Source: Kineosporia aurantiaca JCM 3230 | Lineage (GTDB): Bacteria; Actinomycetota; Actinomycetes; Actinomycetales; Kineosporiaceae | NCBI GenBank assembly: GCA_000719025.1 | Contig: JODP01000004.1 | Span: 124,001 to 188,000, forward strand | Direction of reading: 5' to 3' | Length of the DNA stretch: 64,000 nt | Part shown: in pieces, positions 7,672 to 15,913 of the stretch | How the letters are laid out: each line of letters begins with the position of its first letter | Numbering within the stretch: the stretch's first letter is position 1 | Program-made: the position numbers and the translations under genes | Notes under the pieces: generated by a model | Told to the model about the DNA's origin: nothing | Seen by the model: the letters and a program-made list of their open reading frames with translations, nothing else | The model's database searches: none

Positions 7672-9521
7672 TGAGCGACTTCGTCACGCTGGACGACGAC
7701 GGCATCCCGGTCCGGTTCCACCATCCCGACCTGCCGCATCACCCGTTCCTTCTTCAGCCGGGTCGCGACCGCTGGCACACCGCGGAGCATCGCTGGGGCA
7801 GCGGGTTCGCCATCACCGACCGAGGGGCGGGTCGGTGGCGGCGTTCCGGTGCGGTCACGGAGTCGCTGAGCATCGATATCACCCGCCTCGCCACGGACGA
7901 TCAGCTGACCGAGACGTACCAATGGACGAACGTGGGCACCGAGCGCCTGGAGGTCACCACGCTGGGTGTGGTGGTGCCGTTCCGGGATGTGTACGAGTCC
8001 GCGGCCGAGGCTTTGGGGTCGGCCTGTCACACGCATGTCTGGACGGGTGGGCAGTGGGCCTGGGTCATGGCCGAAGCGATGTCCGGGGAAGGTCCGGTGC
8101 TGGGATTGGTGGTGCAGACCGGGGCGCTGTGGGCGTACTCGGTGGAATCCCGCAACCACGTGACGTTCTCGAACGTGCGGGGGCACCTGGTGGTTCATCC
8201 CACCGACCATGGGCGCAGTCCGGACGCGTTCGGCGGGCAGCCGGTGATCACCCTGGAGCCCGGCGAATCCTACGACCTGGCCTGGGACATCAGGTTCTAC
8301 GAGAGCCGGGACTCCTTCTTGGCGGCGACCAAGGCGCCGGTGGCGATCGACCGGTTCGCTGCCGAACGGGGCGAAAGCATCCTCGTCGACGGGAAACCCC
8401 TTTCGGGATCTGGCTACACCTATGTCGGAACACCGGAGTACTGCACGGCCGTGCTGTTCCACCGGCCGGTCCGCGAACTGGTCGAGGCGCGGGTGCGATT
8501 CATCCTCGACCACCAGCGTCCATTGGAAAGAGACGAACCCGACCGCCACGCCTTCGTCCCCTACGACAACCGCACCGCCCTGACCCAGACCACCTCCGCC
8601 TGGGCCGACTGGTCCGACGGCGCCGAGCGTCTGGCCATGCCTTCCTTGCTCCAGCAGGCGAGGCTCCGGAACTGGGGCGAAACCGGAGAGCTGGATGCAG
8701 CGCTGGACGGCTGGGCCCGGTTCGCCCGGGCCCGGCTGATCACCCCGGAGCACGACGTGCGGTGGGGCTCGGACACCATCAGCGAGCGGATCCGGCTCTA
8801 CAACTTCCCGTGGATGGCCGAGTTCTTCGCCACCCAGTACGAGATCTTCCACCGGGAAGAAGATCTGGACCTGGCGGCAACCCTTCTCGAGCGGGCCTAC
8901 CAGCTCGGCGCCGACCAGCACCTCCTGATCGGCCATCCCGAGGCCGTGCTCCACGTGACCAGCCTGCTGCCCGACGCCGAACGATCCCAGCGCCTGAAGT
9001 CCCAACTGACCGATCACGCGAACAAGTTCGCCAACCTGGGCACCCATTTACCGGCCCATGAGGTCAACTACGAGCAGTCGATGGTGGCCCCACTGGTCAG
9101 CCTGCTGGCCCTGGCCGCGCCGGACAGCCCGGCCCTCCCCACGGCCCTGAACTGGCTGAAAGCCTTCGGCGGCCCGCAGCCGCACGTGCGCCTGCACCAG
9201 ATCGGCATCAGGCATTGGGACGGCTTCTGGTTCGGCCGGGAACGCCTGTGGGGAGACACCTTCCCGCACTACTGGAGCGTGCTGAGCGCCGTCGCCCTGC
9301 TGCAGAATCCGTACCGCACGCCGCCGGACGAGGTCACGGCGGAGGCGATCTTCCGCGCCAACACCGTGGACTTCAGCGACGACGGCTCGGCCAGCTGCGC
9401 GTTCGTCATGCCCAGCTGCGTGGACGGCCGGCCCGCACACCGGGCCGACCCGCTGGCGAACGACCAGGACTGGGCCCTGGTGCTGTGGCTGCGCTCCGCT
9501 AGCCTCGCGCCGCAGCGATGA
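7671..9521 (+). CDS. Putative (alpha/alpha)6-barrel glycosidase-like protein, uncharacterised
   Basis: A 616-residue cytoplasmic protein without signal peptide or membrane segment. The first half is beta-rich with an aromatic-rich stretch (HVWTGGQWAWVM). The second half is helical, with acidic/aromatic motifs (RWGSDTISERIRLYNFPWMAEFF, split here as RWGSDTISERIR and LYNFPWMAEFF; WDGFWFGRERLWGDTFPHYW). This layout resembles six-hairpin glycosidases, but I cannot place it in a named GH family and no catalytic pair is assigned. It is coupled to the AraC regulator upstream. Its 3' end overlaps the convergent trpF by 23 bases. Confidence 0.6.
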   Translation: MSDFVTLDDDGIPVRFHHPDLPHHPFLLQPGRDRWHTAEHRWGSGFAITDRGAGRWRRSGAVTESLSIDITRLATDDQLTETYQWTNVGTERLEVTTLGVVVPFRDVYESAAEALGSACHTHVWTGGQWAWVMAEAMSGEGPVLGLVVQTGALWAYSVESRNHVTFSNVRGHLVVHPTDHGRSPDAFGGQPVITLEPGESYDLAWDIRFYESRDSFLAATKAPVAIDRFAAERGESILVDGKPLSGSGYTYVGTPEYCTAVLFHRPVRELVEARVRFILDHQRPLERDEPDRHAFVPYDNRTALTQTTSAWADWSDGAERLAMPSLLQQARLRNWGETGELDAALDGWARFARARLITPEHDVRWGSDTISERIRLYNFPWMAEFFATQYEIFHREEDLDLAATLLERAYQLGADQHLLIGHPEAVLHVTSLLPDAERSQRLKSQLTDHANKFANLGTHLPAHEVNYEQSMVAPLVSLLALAAPDSPALPTALNWLKAFGGPQPHVRLHQIGIRHWDGFWFGRERLWGDTFPHYWSVLSAVALLQNPYRTPPDEVTAEAIFRANTVDFSDDGSASCAFVMPSCVDGRPAHRADPLANDQDWALVLWLRSASLAPQR

Positions 9522-10089
9522 ACTGCACAACCCTGGCGTGATCTTTTACGCCCCGGGAAGATTCGACGCCGCTGGAGACATCGACCCCGTCCGGACTCAG
9601 CGCCTCGATCTGCGCCCGCACGTTCTCAACGGTCAGTCCGCCGGCCAGAATCCACGGCGCAGTGGGGCGCCGGGTGAACTCCTCGACCCCGGCCAGCTCC
9701 CCTTGGCCGGGTTCGGGGGCGTCCAGCAGCAGCCGACCCGAAAGCACTGGTGAGGCCGAGAACTCGGCCAAGGAGAGGGCCCGGATCACGGCGAAACCCG
9801 CTTCCTCGGCCTGACGCAGATCCTCCGGCGCCTCTCCCCCGTGGAACTGCACGGTGCCCACGCCACTCTGCCGGGCCACGGACAGGACCTGGGCGATGGG
9901 AAGACCACGGACCACGAGGACCGTCTCGGCCTCCTGAGACCCCAGGCCCTCCACGATCGCCCGGATCGCGGCCGGCTCGATGTGCCGAGGGCTGCGCGGA
10001 TGGTGCACGAACCCGATCGCGTCGGCCCCCGCACCGACGGCCACCCGCGCGGTCTCCAGGTCCCGGATGCCACAGATCTTCACGAACAC
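9499..10089 (-). CDS. trpF: Phosphoribosylanthranilate isomerase
   Basis: Catalyses the third step of tryptophan synthesis, an Amadori rearrangement of N-(5-phosphoribosyl)anthranilate. The general-acid/base pair is visible: Cys in FVKICGIRD at the N-terminus and Asp in LLLDAPEPG. The phosphate-binding segments AGGLTVENV and GVDVSSGVE are intact. The GTG at 10089 gives the family's usual N-terminus (MFVKICG); in-frame ATGs at 10101 and 10122 are alternatives. No other trp gene is nearby. Most actinobacteria lack TrpF and use PriA for this step, so a free-standing copy is unusual. Confidence 0.88.
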   Translation of the reverse strand: MFVKICGIRDLETARVAVGAGADAIGFVHHPRSPRHIEPAAIRAIVEGLGSQEAETVLVVRGLPIAQVLSVARQSGVGTVQFHGGEAPEDLRQAEEAGFAVIRALSLAEFSASPVLSGRLLLDAPEPGQGELAGVEEFTRRPTAPWILAGGLTVENVRAQIEALSPDGVDVSSGVESSRGVKDHARVVQFIAAARG

Positions 10090-10172
10090 GCTCGAGAGCA
10101 TAGCCAGGGACTGCGGATCCATGGACAAGCGAACTCTGCCAAGCCGCCCGCGACCGGACGAAGCTTCTGGCC

Positions 10173-10940
10173 ATGGACATCACCACCAACACCGTTTTCA
10201 TCGCCGGCGGCACCTCCGGCCTCGGCCTCGGCCTCGCCCGGCGACTGCGGGAGGCGGGCAGCACCGTGATCATCGGCGGCCGCCGGGCCGACCGGCTCAA
10301 GACCCTGGCCGAGGAGAACCCGGGCCTGGGCACGGTCGAGATCGACGTCACCGACGACGCGTCGGTGGCCCGGGCCCGCGACCAGGTGCTCGCCCAGTAC
10401 CCGGACCTGTCCGCCGTGATCACCATGTCCGGGATCATGATCGCCGAGGACCTGCGCGATCCCGGGCATTTCAGGATCACCCGGGACACGGTCGAGACCA
10501 ACCTGCTCGGCACCGTCCGGGTCGTCGACGCCTTCACCCCGTACCTGCTGGGCCGCGGCGCCGGCACGATCATGACCGTGACCTCGGGCATCGCCTACGT
10601 GCCGTTCCCGCTGACCCCCGCCTACGGCATCACCAAGGCGGGCATCCACTCCTACACCGAGTCCCTGCGGGCGCAGCTGGCCGGCACCGGGGTCGAGGTG
10701 GTCGAGCTGATCCCGCCGCTGGTGGCCACCGAGCTGATGGGCCCCGGCCAGCTCGAGGACCCGAACGCCATGCCGCTCCAGGACTTCGTCGAGGAGTCGG
10801 TCGGCCTGATGGCCCAGCAGCCGACGCCCCGGGAGATCACCGTCGAGCGGGTGAAGGCCCAGCGCCACGCCGTGGCCGACGGCACCTACGACCAGATCCT
10901 GACCCGGCTCTCCGGGGCCCTGGCCGCCTTCGGTCACTAG
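10173..10940 (+). CDS. SDR family oxidoreductase, DltE-like
   Basis: A 255-residue SDR. The cofactor motif is GGTSGLGLGLARRL (residues 12-25), an SGI motif replaces NAG, and the catalytic YGITK is near residue 151. The overall pattern matches the DltE/YdfG-like classical SDRs with a long helical C-terminus. It is divergent from trpF with about 80 bases between starts and converges on the next SDR. Specificity unknown. Confidence 0.83.
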   Translation: MDITTNTVFIAGGTSGLGLGLARRLREAGSTVIIGGRRADRLKTLAEENPGLGTVEIDVTDDASVARARDQVLAQYPDLSAVITMSGIMIAEDLRDPGHFRITRDTVETNLLGTVRVVDAFTPYLLGRGAGTIMTVTSGIAYVPFPLTPAYGITKAGIHSYTESLRAQLAGTGVEVVELIPPLVATELMGPGQLEDPNAMPLQDFVEESVGLMAQQPTPREITVERVKAQRHAVADGTYDQILTRLSGALAAFGH

Positions 10941-10972
10941 CTCGGCCGCTTGCCCGGAGCCCTACCGGAGCC

Positions 10973-11659
10973 CTACTGGGCCAGCAGGCCACCGTCGACG
11001 AAGAGGTCGTGGCCGTTCATCGCCCCGTTGTCGAGCAGGAAGTCCACCGCGTCGGCGACCTCGTCCATGGTGATCAGCCGCCCGATCGGGGTGCGGGCGG
11101 CCATGTGGCCCAGATCGGTGCTCTCCCACCGCGGGCTGTTCCCGACCAGGGCCGGGTGCAGGGCGTTGATCCGGTTCGGGGCCAGCTCCACCGCCAGGGT
11201 CTTGACCAGCCCGGTGACCGCGCTGTTGAAGGTCGTGATGATGGTCGAGCCGGGATACGGCCGCTCCTTGGCCAGGCCACCGAAGACCACCACCGAGGCC
11301 TGCGGGGTGAACCGGTCCCGCAGCGCCCGGATCGCCTCGGTGTAGCCGACCAGCTTGGTGGTGACCGCGGTCACGGCCTCCTCCACGTCGAAGGCGGCCA
11401 GGGTGTTGGGCTTCTGGAAGGCCGCGGTGATCACCAGGTGGTCCACCGGCCCGACCGACGCGAGCGAGGCCGCGATCGTCTTGGGGGCGGCCAGGTCCAC
11501 CGCGATCCCGGTGACCCCGGGCCCGATCTCCCGGGCCACGGCCTGCGCCTTGGCCGCGTCCCGGCCGGCGATCACCACCGTGTCGCCCCGGTCGGCGTGA
11601 CGCTGGGCGATGAACCGGCCGAGGCCGTCGGTGCCACCGATGATGACGGACGTGCTCAT
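10973..11659 (-). CDS. SDR family oxidoreductase
   Basis: The ATG at 11659, with GAGGAGA upstream, gives 228 residues; longer in-frame extensions run antisense through the TetR gene and are not real. The cofactor motif is GGTDGLGRFIA near the N-terminus. The active-site region reads TIITTFNSAVTGLVKTLAVEL, so the Tyr and Lys of YxxxK are not visible; catalysis is uncertain. The C-terminal FVDGGLL is typical. It is divergent from the TetR gene at 11723, with a perfect 28-base palindrome between them. Confidence 0.82.
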   Translation of the reverse strand: MSTSVIIGGTDGLGRFIAQRHADRGDTVVIAGRDAAKAQAVAREIGPGVTGIAVDLAAPKTIAASLASVGPVDHLVITAAFQKPNTLAAFDVEEAVTAVTTKLVGYTEAIRALRDRFTPQASVVVFGGLAKERPYPGSTIITTFNSAVTGLVKTLAVELAPNRINALHPALVGNSPRWESTDLGHMAARTPIGRLITMDEVADAVDFLLDNGAMNGHDLFVDGGLLAQ

Positions 11660-11670
11660 GATGCGTCTCC

Positions 11671-11698
11671 TCACTAATGACCAACTGGTCATTAGTGA
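11671..11698. promoter_or_regulatory. Perfect 28-bp palindromic TetR operator
   Basis: TCACTAATGACCA (11671-11683) and its exact reverse complement TGGTCATTAGTGA (11686-11698) flank a 2-base centre. The site lies between the divergent SDR (start 11659) and TetR (start 11723) genes and would block both promoters. Its AT content stands out against the surrounding GC-rich DNA. Confidence 0.8.
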
Positions 11699-11722
11699 TG
11701 TTAACCCACTAACCTGAACCGT

Positions 11723-12283
11723 GTGACCCACCGCCGTGACCCCGAGGGGCATCGCCTGGCCATCCTGGAGGCGGCCCGCGAAAGCTTCGGGGAGAAGGGT
11801 TTTGCCCGCGCGACCGTGCGGGACATCGCCACCCGGGCGGGCGTCACCCATGGTCTGGTGCTGCGTCAGTTCGGCACCAAGGAACAGCTCTTCCTGGCCG
11901 CCGTCCCCGGGCATCGTGAGCTCGACCGCACGGTGGCCGGGGATCCGGGGACGCTGCCCGAGAGGGTCGCGGGGGCGTACGTGGAGCGGATGGAGGCGAA
12001 CGCGGCCGGCGATCCGCTCGTCGTCCTGCTGCGCAGCGTGGCCTCGGACCAGAAGGCGGCCGCCGGGCTGCTGGCCGCGATGGGCGAGAACAGCGCCCAG
12101 GCCTATGGCGAGGTGATGGACGGGGACGATGTGCCGGTCCGGGTGGCGCTGCTCGGCGCCCAGCTGATCGGGGTCACCTTCAACCGGTACATCGCCCGCA
12201 CCGGTCCCCTGGCCGAGATGACACCGCAGGACCTGACCGAACACCTCGGCCGGGTCCTGCGGCACATCCTGTTCAGCCCTTAG
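11723..12283 (+). CDS. TetR family transcriptional regulator
   Basis: A 186-residue repressor with GTG start. The N-terminal helix-turn-helix has HRLAILEAARESFGEKGF and TRAGVTHGLVLRQFG; the C-terminal part resembles the TetR_C domain of actinobacterial repressors with FNRYIARTGPLAEMTP. It presumably binds the perfect palindrome 25 bases upstream and represses both itself and the divergent SDR. It overlaps the convergent LLM gene by 4 bases. Confidence 0.88.
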   Translation: MTHRRDPEGHRLAILEAARESFGEKGFARATVRDIATRAGVTHGLVLRQFGTKEQLFLAAVPGHRELDRTVAGDPGTLPERVAGAYVERMEANAAGDPLVVLLRSVASDQKAAAGLLAAMGENSAQAYGEVMDGDDVPVRVALLGAQLIGVTFNRYIARTGPLAEMTPQDLTEHLGRVLRHILFSP

Positions 12284-13299
12284 ACACCGGCCTTCCAGCC
12301 CAGCTCGGGCCCGATCAGCCGGACCGTGTCCTGCAGGATCTGCTCGTAGTCCTCGCGCCCGAACTCGTAGGGCAGTTCCAGCCGCAGCTCGGTGACCTCG
12401 GGCAGCAGCGGGTCGGCGTGCAGCCGTTCGAGGATCTCCTCGGCCGTCCCGACCAGGTCGGGCGCGAACAGCACCCGCCGATCGCCCAGCACGGCCGGCT
12501 TCAGCGTGCGCTCGTGCCGGCTCGCGGCGTACTCCCGATAGCGCTCGCGCGAGGCCTGGTCCGCGCTGTCGGTCGGCACGATCACCCGGCCCAGGGCGAC
12601 CCGGCCCGGCCGGGCCGGCGCGATCTGCTCACGGTAGGTCTGGACCAGCCCGAGCTGAACGGTCTGGAAGTCGTCGGAGTCGTCGGCGAAGACGATGTTG
12701 CCGGTGAGCAGGTTCAGCCCGTTCTCCCCCGCCCAGCGCACCGAGCGCCGGCTGCCGCCGCCGTACCAGATCCGGTCGATCAGGCCGGGGCTGTACGGCT
12801 GCAGGCGCGGCCGCTGCACGTTCCCGGGTGAGCGGATCACCGTGTTCTCGTCGCCCAGGAAGTCGCCGCGCAGATTCTCGGTGAACCGGGCGATCCGGCC
12901 GTAGGAGAGGTCGTACTCCCGCCAGTCGCCGTCGAAGACCAGATGCCCGATCAGCTCGGCGTGCGGTGGGACACCGGCGCTGAGCCCGACCTGCAGCCGG
13001 CCCTGGGACAGCACGTCCGCCATCGACAGGTCTTCGGCCAGGCGGAACGGGCTCTCGTAGCCGATCGGGATGACCGCCGCGCCCAGTTCCACCCGCCGGG
13101 TGCGCTGGGATGCCGCGGCCAGGAACACCGCCGCCGAACCGACGCCGTGCTCGAGGTGGCGCTGCCGGATCCAGGCGCCGTCGTACCCCAGCTGCTCACC
13201 GAACTCGAACAGCTGAAGCGTGTCCTCCAGGCCGCCATAGGGATGGTCGTCTTCGAAGTTGCCGGGGGTAAGGAACGAAAGCGAGGTGATGGACGGCAT
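12280..13299 (-). CDS. LLM-class flavin-dependent oxidoreductase
   Basis: A 339-residue luciferase-like TIM barrel. The N-terminal SFLTPGNFEDDHPYGGLE, the GYDGAWIRQRHLE motif with its conserved basic segment, DVLSQGRLQVGLSAG and WYGGGSRRSVRWAGENG follow the bacterial luciferase/alkanal monooxygenase pattern, where they bind FMN or F420. The gene stands alone, convergent with TetR and 90 bases upstream of the USP stop. A weak inverted repeat, GTCGA-N9-TCGAC, lies around 13335-13353 in its promoter. Substrate unknown. Confidence 0.85.
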   Translation of the reverse strand: MPSITSLSFLTPGNFEDDHPYGGLEDTLQLFEFGEQLGYDGAWIRQRHLEHGVGSAAVFLAAASQRTRRVELGAAVIPIGYESPFRLAEDLSMADVLSQGRLQVGLSAGVPPHAELIGHLVFDGDWREYDLSYGRIARFTENLRGDFLGDENTVIRSPGNVQRPRLQPYSPGLIDRIWYGGGSRRSVRWAGENGLNLLTGNIVFADDSDDFQTVQLGLVQTYREQIAPARPGRVALGRVIVPTDSADQASRERYREYAASRHERTLKPAVLGDRRVLFAPDLVGTAEEILERLHADPLLPEVTELRLELPYEFGREDYEQILQDTVRLIGPELGWKAGV

Positions 13300-13388
13300 G
13301 GACGCGGTGGGCTCCCGTCGGGCGATCCGTAAAGTCGACTAACTTGATCGACAATACGCCTCGCCCCGCCGCCCGTCGACAACCGGGA

Positions 13389-14273
13389 TCAGTGGACGAC
13401 CGCCAGCGGGCTGTGCGTGCGGGTGATCAGACCGTTCCCGACCGAGCCGGCCAGCAGCCCGGCCAGCAGGCCCCGCCCCCGGTTACCGATCACGATCAGA
13501 CCGCAGCCGCGCGAGGCGTCGGCCAGGACCGGCACGGCCGTGCCCTCGACCAGGTCGTAGCGCACCTCGACGCCGGGGAAGCGCCGGGTGATCCGGTCGA
13601 CCGCAAGCTCTCCGAGCCGCTCCGCCTCGCTCGGGGCCCGCGTTCCGAAGGCCGGCACGCCGTCGGTCTCCAACTCGGCCGGGTTCTCCACCGCAGGTAG
13701 GGACGAGAACGCGATCACCACGATCAGCGGCTCCTCCCGCCGGGCCGCCCGTTCCGCCGCGAAGGACAGGGCGCGCTCAGCACTGGCCGAGCCGTCGTAC
13801 CCCACGGTGATCGGCAGGCCGGGCTCGGTCTGCGCCGCGGCGCCCGGGCTGACCACCACGACGGGGCAGGTCGCCTTGGCCACCACGGCAGACGCGGTGT
13901 TACCCAGCACCATGCCCTCGACGTTGCGGGATTCCGGCACCCCGAGCACGATCATCTCCGCGCCTTTGGAGGTGGCGACCAGAGACCGGCTGATGCCGGA
14001 CAAGGCTGTCTCCAACGTGACAGGCAGATCGGGGGCCACCCGCCGGACCCGGGCCAGAGCGTCGGCGAGGACCGCCCGCGACGCGTCCTCCAACGGACCG
14101 ATCCGCCGCCGGCTCGCACCCGTCGACCGGTCGGTGAGACCCCATTCGGCCACGTGCAGGACGAACAGTTCCGAGCCCCGCCGAGCGGCGTCTCCGGCCG
14201 CCCATTCCAGGGCTGCCTGCGCGGACCGGGACCCGTCGTAACCGACGACGGTCTTGCGTTCGGAGTACGTCAT
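13389..14273 (-). CDS. Tandem-domain universal stress protein
   Basis: The ATG at 14273 with GAGGGAGCTGATC upstream gives 294 residues: two USP domains (about 1-145 and 150-294). Each opens with VGYDGS. The second ends with the intact ATP-binding loop GNRGRGLLAGLLAGSVGN; the first keeps LGVPESRNVEGMVLGNTASAV. Two-domain USPs are typical of the actinobacterial dormancy/hypoxia response. A DosR-like sequence lies 55 bases upstream (14329-14341), consistent with that role. Downstream there is no coupled gene. Confidence 0.9.
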   Translation of the reverse strand: MTYSERKTVVGYDGSRSAQAALEWAAGDAARRGSELFVLHVAEWGLTDRSTGASRRRIGPLEDASRAVLADALARVRRVAPDLPVTLETALSGISRSLVATSKGAEMIVLGVPESRNVEGMVLGNTASAVVAKATCPVVVVSPGAAAQTEPGLPITVGYDGSASAERALSFAAERAARREEPLIVVIAFSSLPAVENPAELETDGVPAFGTRAPSEAERLGELAVDRITRRFPGVEVRYDLVEGTAVPVLADASRGCGLIVIGNRGRGLLAGLLAGSVGNGLITRTHSPLAVVH

Positions 14274-14328
14274 GATCAGCTCCCTCGCCAACGTGACCAG
14301 TGTGCGGGCAGAGTCACCGCCCGGCCAA

Positions 14329-14341
14329 GGGCCTTGGTCCC
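14329..14341 (-). promoter_or_regulatory. DosR/DevR-like box upstream of the tandem USP gene
   Basis: Read on the minus strand the sequence is GGGACCAAGGCCC, close to the actinobacterial DosR/DevR pattern GGGACC-N3-GGNCCC. It sits 55 bases upstream of the USP start at 14273. USP genes are classical members of DosR regulons. The identification rests on motif and position only. Confidence 0.45.
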
Positions 14342-14464
14342 GCAAACTCGGGCCCAGCTTCCGGAAGACCTTTCCGGCCGTGGCCACGGTGAACAAAAAG
14401 ATTGCGGGAGAGGGCTTTTCGTCAACGATCGCCTTGGGCGACCGTTGGTCGAGGACGTGGCCCG

Positions 14465-14686
14465 GTGAGCGCGGAACCGGGTCCGGCGCTGGTCAAGGTC
14501 GAGGTCTCGGGGATGTGTCACACGGATGTCCCTGCCGCTCAGAACGATTGGCCGGTAGCGACGTCCGCACGTTCAACCGCGGGCATCGTTGTCGAGACCG
14601 CCGTTGCCCCTGTGGCCGATGTGGAGGACGAGATATTCGATCTGACGATGGAACTCGGCGCCGAGGGTGAGATGGCGGCTCGGTAG
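14465..14686 (+). pseudogene. Remnant of a zinc-dependent alcohol dehydrogenase
   Basis: The translated segment ALVKVEVSGMCHTDVPAAQND matches the zinc-binding N-terminal region of AdhP-type alcohol dehydrogenases (V-CGVCHTDLHAAHGDWPV). It keeps the catalytic Cys-His-Thr-Asp and then jumps within a few residues to GIVVETAV and unrelated sequence. The rest of the roughly 340-residue enzyme, including the cofactor domain, is missing, so this is a decayed fragment. It lies between two stress-associated genes, where an intact alcohol dehydrogenase is often found in actinobacteria. Confidence 0.6.
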
Positions 14687-14695
14687 GCTGCGGAG

Positions 14696-15298
14696 GTGTC
14701 TGCCATTCGTCCCTATCGCGCCGAAGACCTACCCGCCGTCTACGACATCTGCGTCCGCACCGGCGCGGCCGGGAAGGACGCGCGCGGCCAATACAGCAGC
14801 GACCGGCTTCTCGGTGACTGCTTCGCCGCGCCCTATGTCGTCCTCGAACCCCAGTTCGCATTCATTCTCGAAGCCGACGGCGCACCGGTGGGCTATGTCC
14901 TGGGCACCGCGGACACGGCCGGGTTCGTGAAGCATTACACCGACTCCTGGATACCCCGGTTCGACGCCGCTTACCCCGAGCCTTACGCCGAGACCGACCG
15001 CGCCCTGATCCAGCTCGGCCGGCACCCCGAACGAATGCTCGAACCCGGCCTGGAGAATTACCCGGCCCACCTGCACATCGACCTTCTTCCCCAAGCCCAG
15101 GGCCAGGGTTTCGGACGCCGGCTGATCGCCGCGTTCCTCGACGCGGTGCACCGGGCCGGGGCCCCCAACGTCCATCTGGGAATGTCCCCGGCGAACACCG
15201 CAGCCCTGGCGTTCTACGAACGACTGGGTTTCACCCGGCTTTCGGTCGGAATTCCGGAGGACGTGCTCTACCTGGGCCGCCCGACGGGGAACGACTAG
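14696..15298 (+). CDS. GNAT family N-acetyltransferase
   Basis: A 200-residue acetyltransferase with GTG start. The acetyl-CoA loop reads LLPQAQGQGFGRRLI (about residues 130-144), and the C-terminal NTAALAFYERLGFTRL is the usual GNAT strand-helix. The N-terminal RPYRAEDLPAVYDICVRTG is the substrate part. It follows the alcohol dehydrogenase remnant by 9 bases and may use promoter remains there. No partner indicates the acceptor. Confidence 0.85.
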   Translation: MSAIRPYRAEDLPAVYDICVRTGAAGKDARGQYSSDRLLGDCFAAPYVVLEPQFAFILEADGAPVGYVLGTADTAGFVKHYTDSWIPRFDAAYPEPYAETDRALIQLGRHPERMLEPGLENYPAHLHIDLLPQAQGQGFGRRLIAAFLDAVHRAGAPNVHLGMSPANTAALAFYERLGFTRLSVGIPEDVLYLGRPTGND

Positions 15299-15432
15299 GT
15301 GTTTTCCTTTATCTTCGAGCTCACAGAGATCATCTGACCAGCGGATTTCCTGCGACCTTCAAAGAAGTGGTGTTCTTCCCCCGAGGAGAGCGAGTAACCT
15401 CGCCGCGAGGCCATTCCGCTGGGGGGAAGTGA

Positions 15433-15891
15433 ATGTCTGCAGAAATCGGACGGCGAATCCGGGTCGTGGCCGGAATCGACCTCACCCCGTCCCACCACGA
15501 GATCGCCGAGGCCGCCGCCCACGAGGCGCGGCGCCTCGGGTTGCCGCTGGTCCTGATCCACGCGCTCCGGGTGCCGCCCCGGCCGGCCGGTTCCACCCGG
15601 TCCCCGGCCCCCTCGCCGGAACTGCTGATCAGCACGGCGCACTGGCTGGAGTCGGTCGCCGAACCGTTCCGGGCCGGGACCGGGCCGCTGTCGGTCAGTA
15701 CCCGGGTGATCGCCGGCCGGGCCGACGACGTGCTGATCGCCGAGTCGCTGACCGCCTCGGTGGTGGTGCTCGGCGAGGACCGCGGCGGCGTGGTCACCGC
15801 CGAGGTCAGCCATCGTGGCTGCTCCCCGGTGCTGGTGGTCCGGCCGATGCCGACCCAGGCCTTCGTCACCATCGGCGGCCCCCTGCGGTAA
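15433..15891 (+). CDS. Single-domain universal stress protein
   Basis: A 152-residue USP fold: the N-terminal VVAGIDLTPSHHEIAEAAAHEA and the C-terminal VVVLGEDRGGVVTAEVSHRGCSPVLVV are recognisable. The ATP loop G-2x-G-9x-G(S/T) is degenerate here (GEDRGGVVTAEVSHRG), so nucleotide binding is doubtful. It is separated from the preceding GNAT by 134 bases that hold only its promoter region, and converges on the GNAT at 16429-15914. Confidence 0.8.
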   Translation: MSAEIGRRIRVVAGIDLTPSHHEIAEAAAHEARRLGLPLVLIHALRVPPRPAGSTRSPAPSPELLISTAHWLESVAEPFRAGTGPLSVSTRVIAGRADDVLIAESLTASVVVLGEDRGGVVTAEVSHRGCSPVLVVRPMPTQAFVTIGGPLR

Positions 15892-15913
15892 GCATCTGCG
15901 GCCGGAAAGCTGC

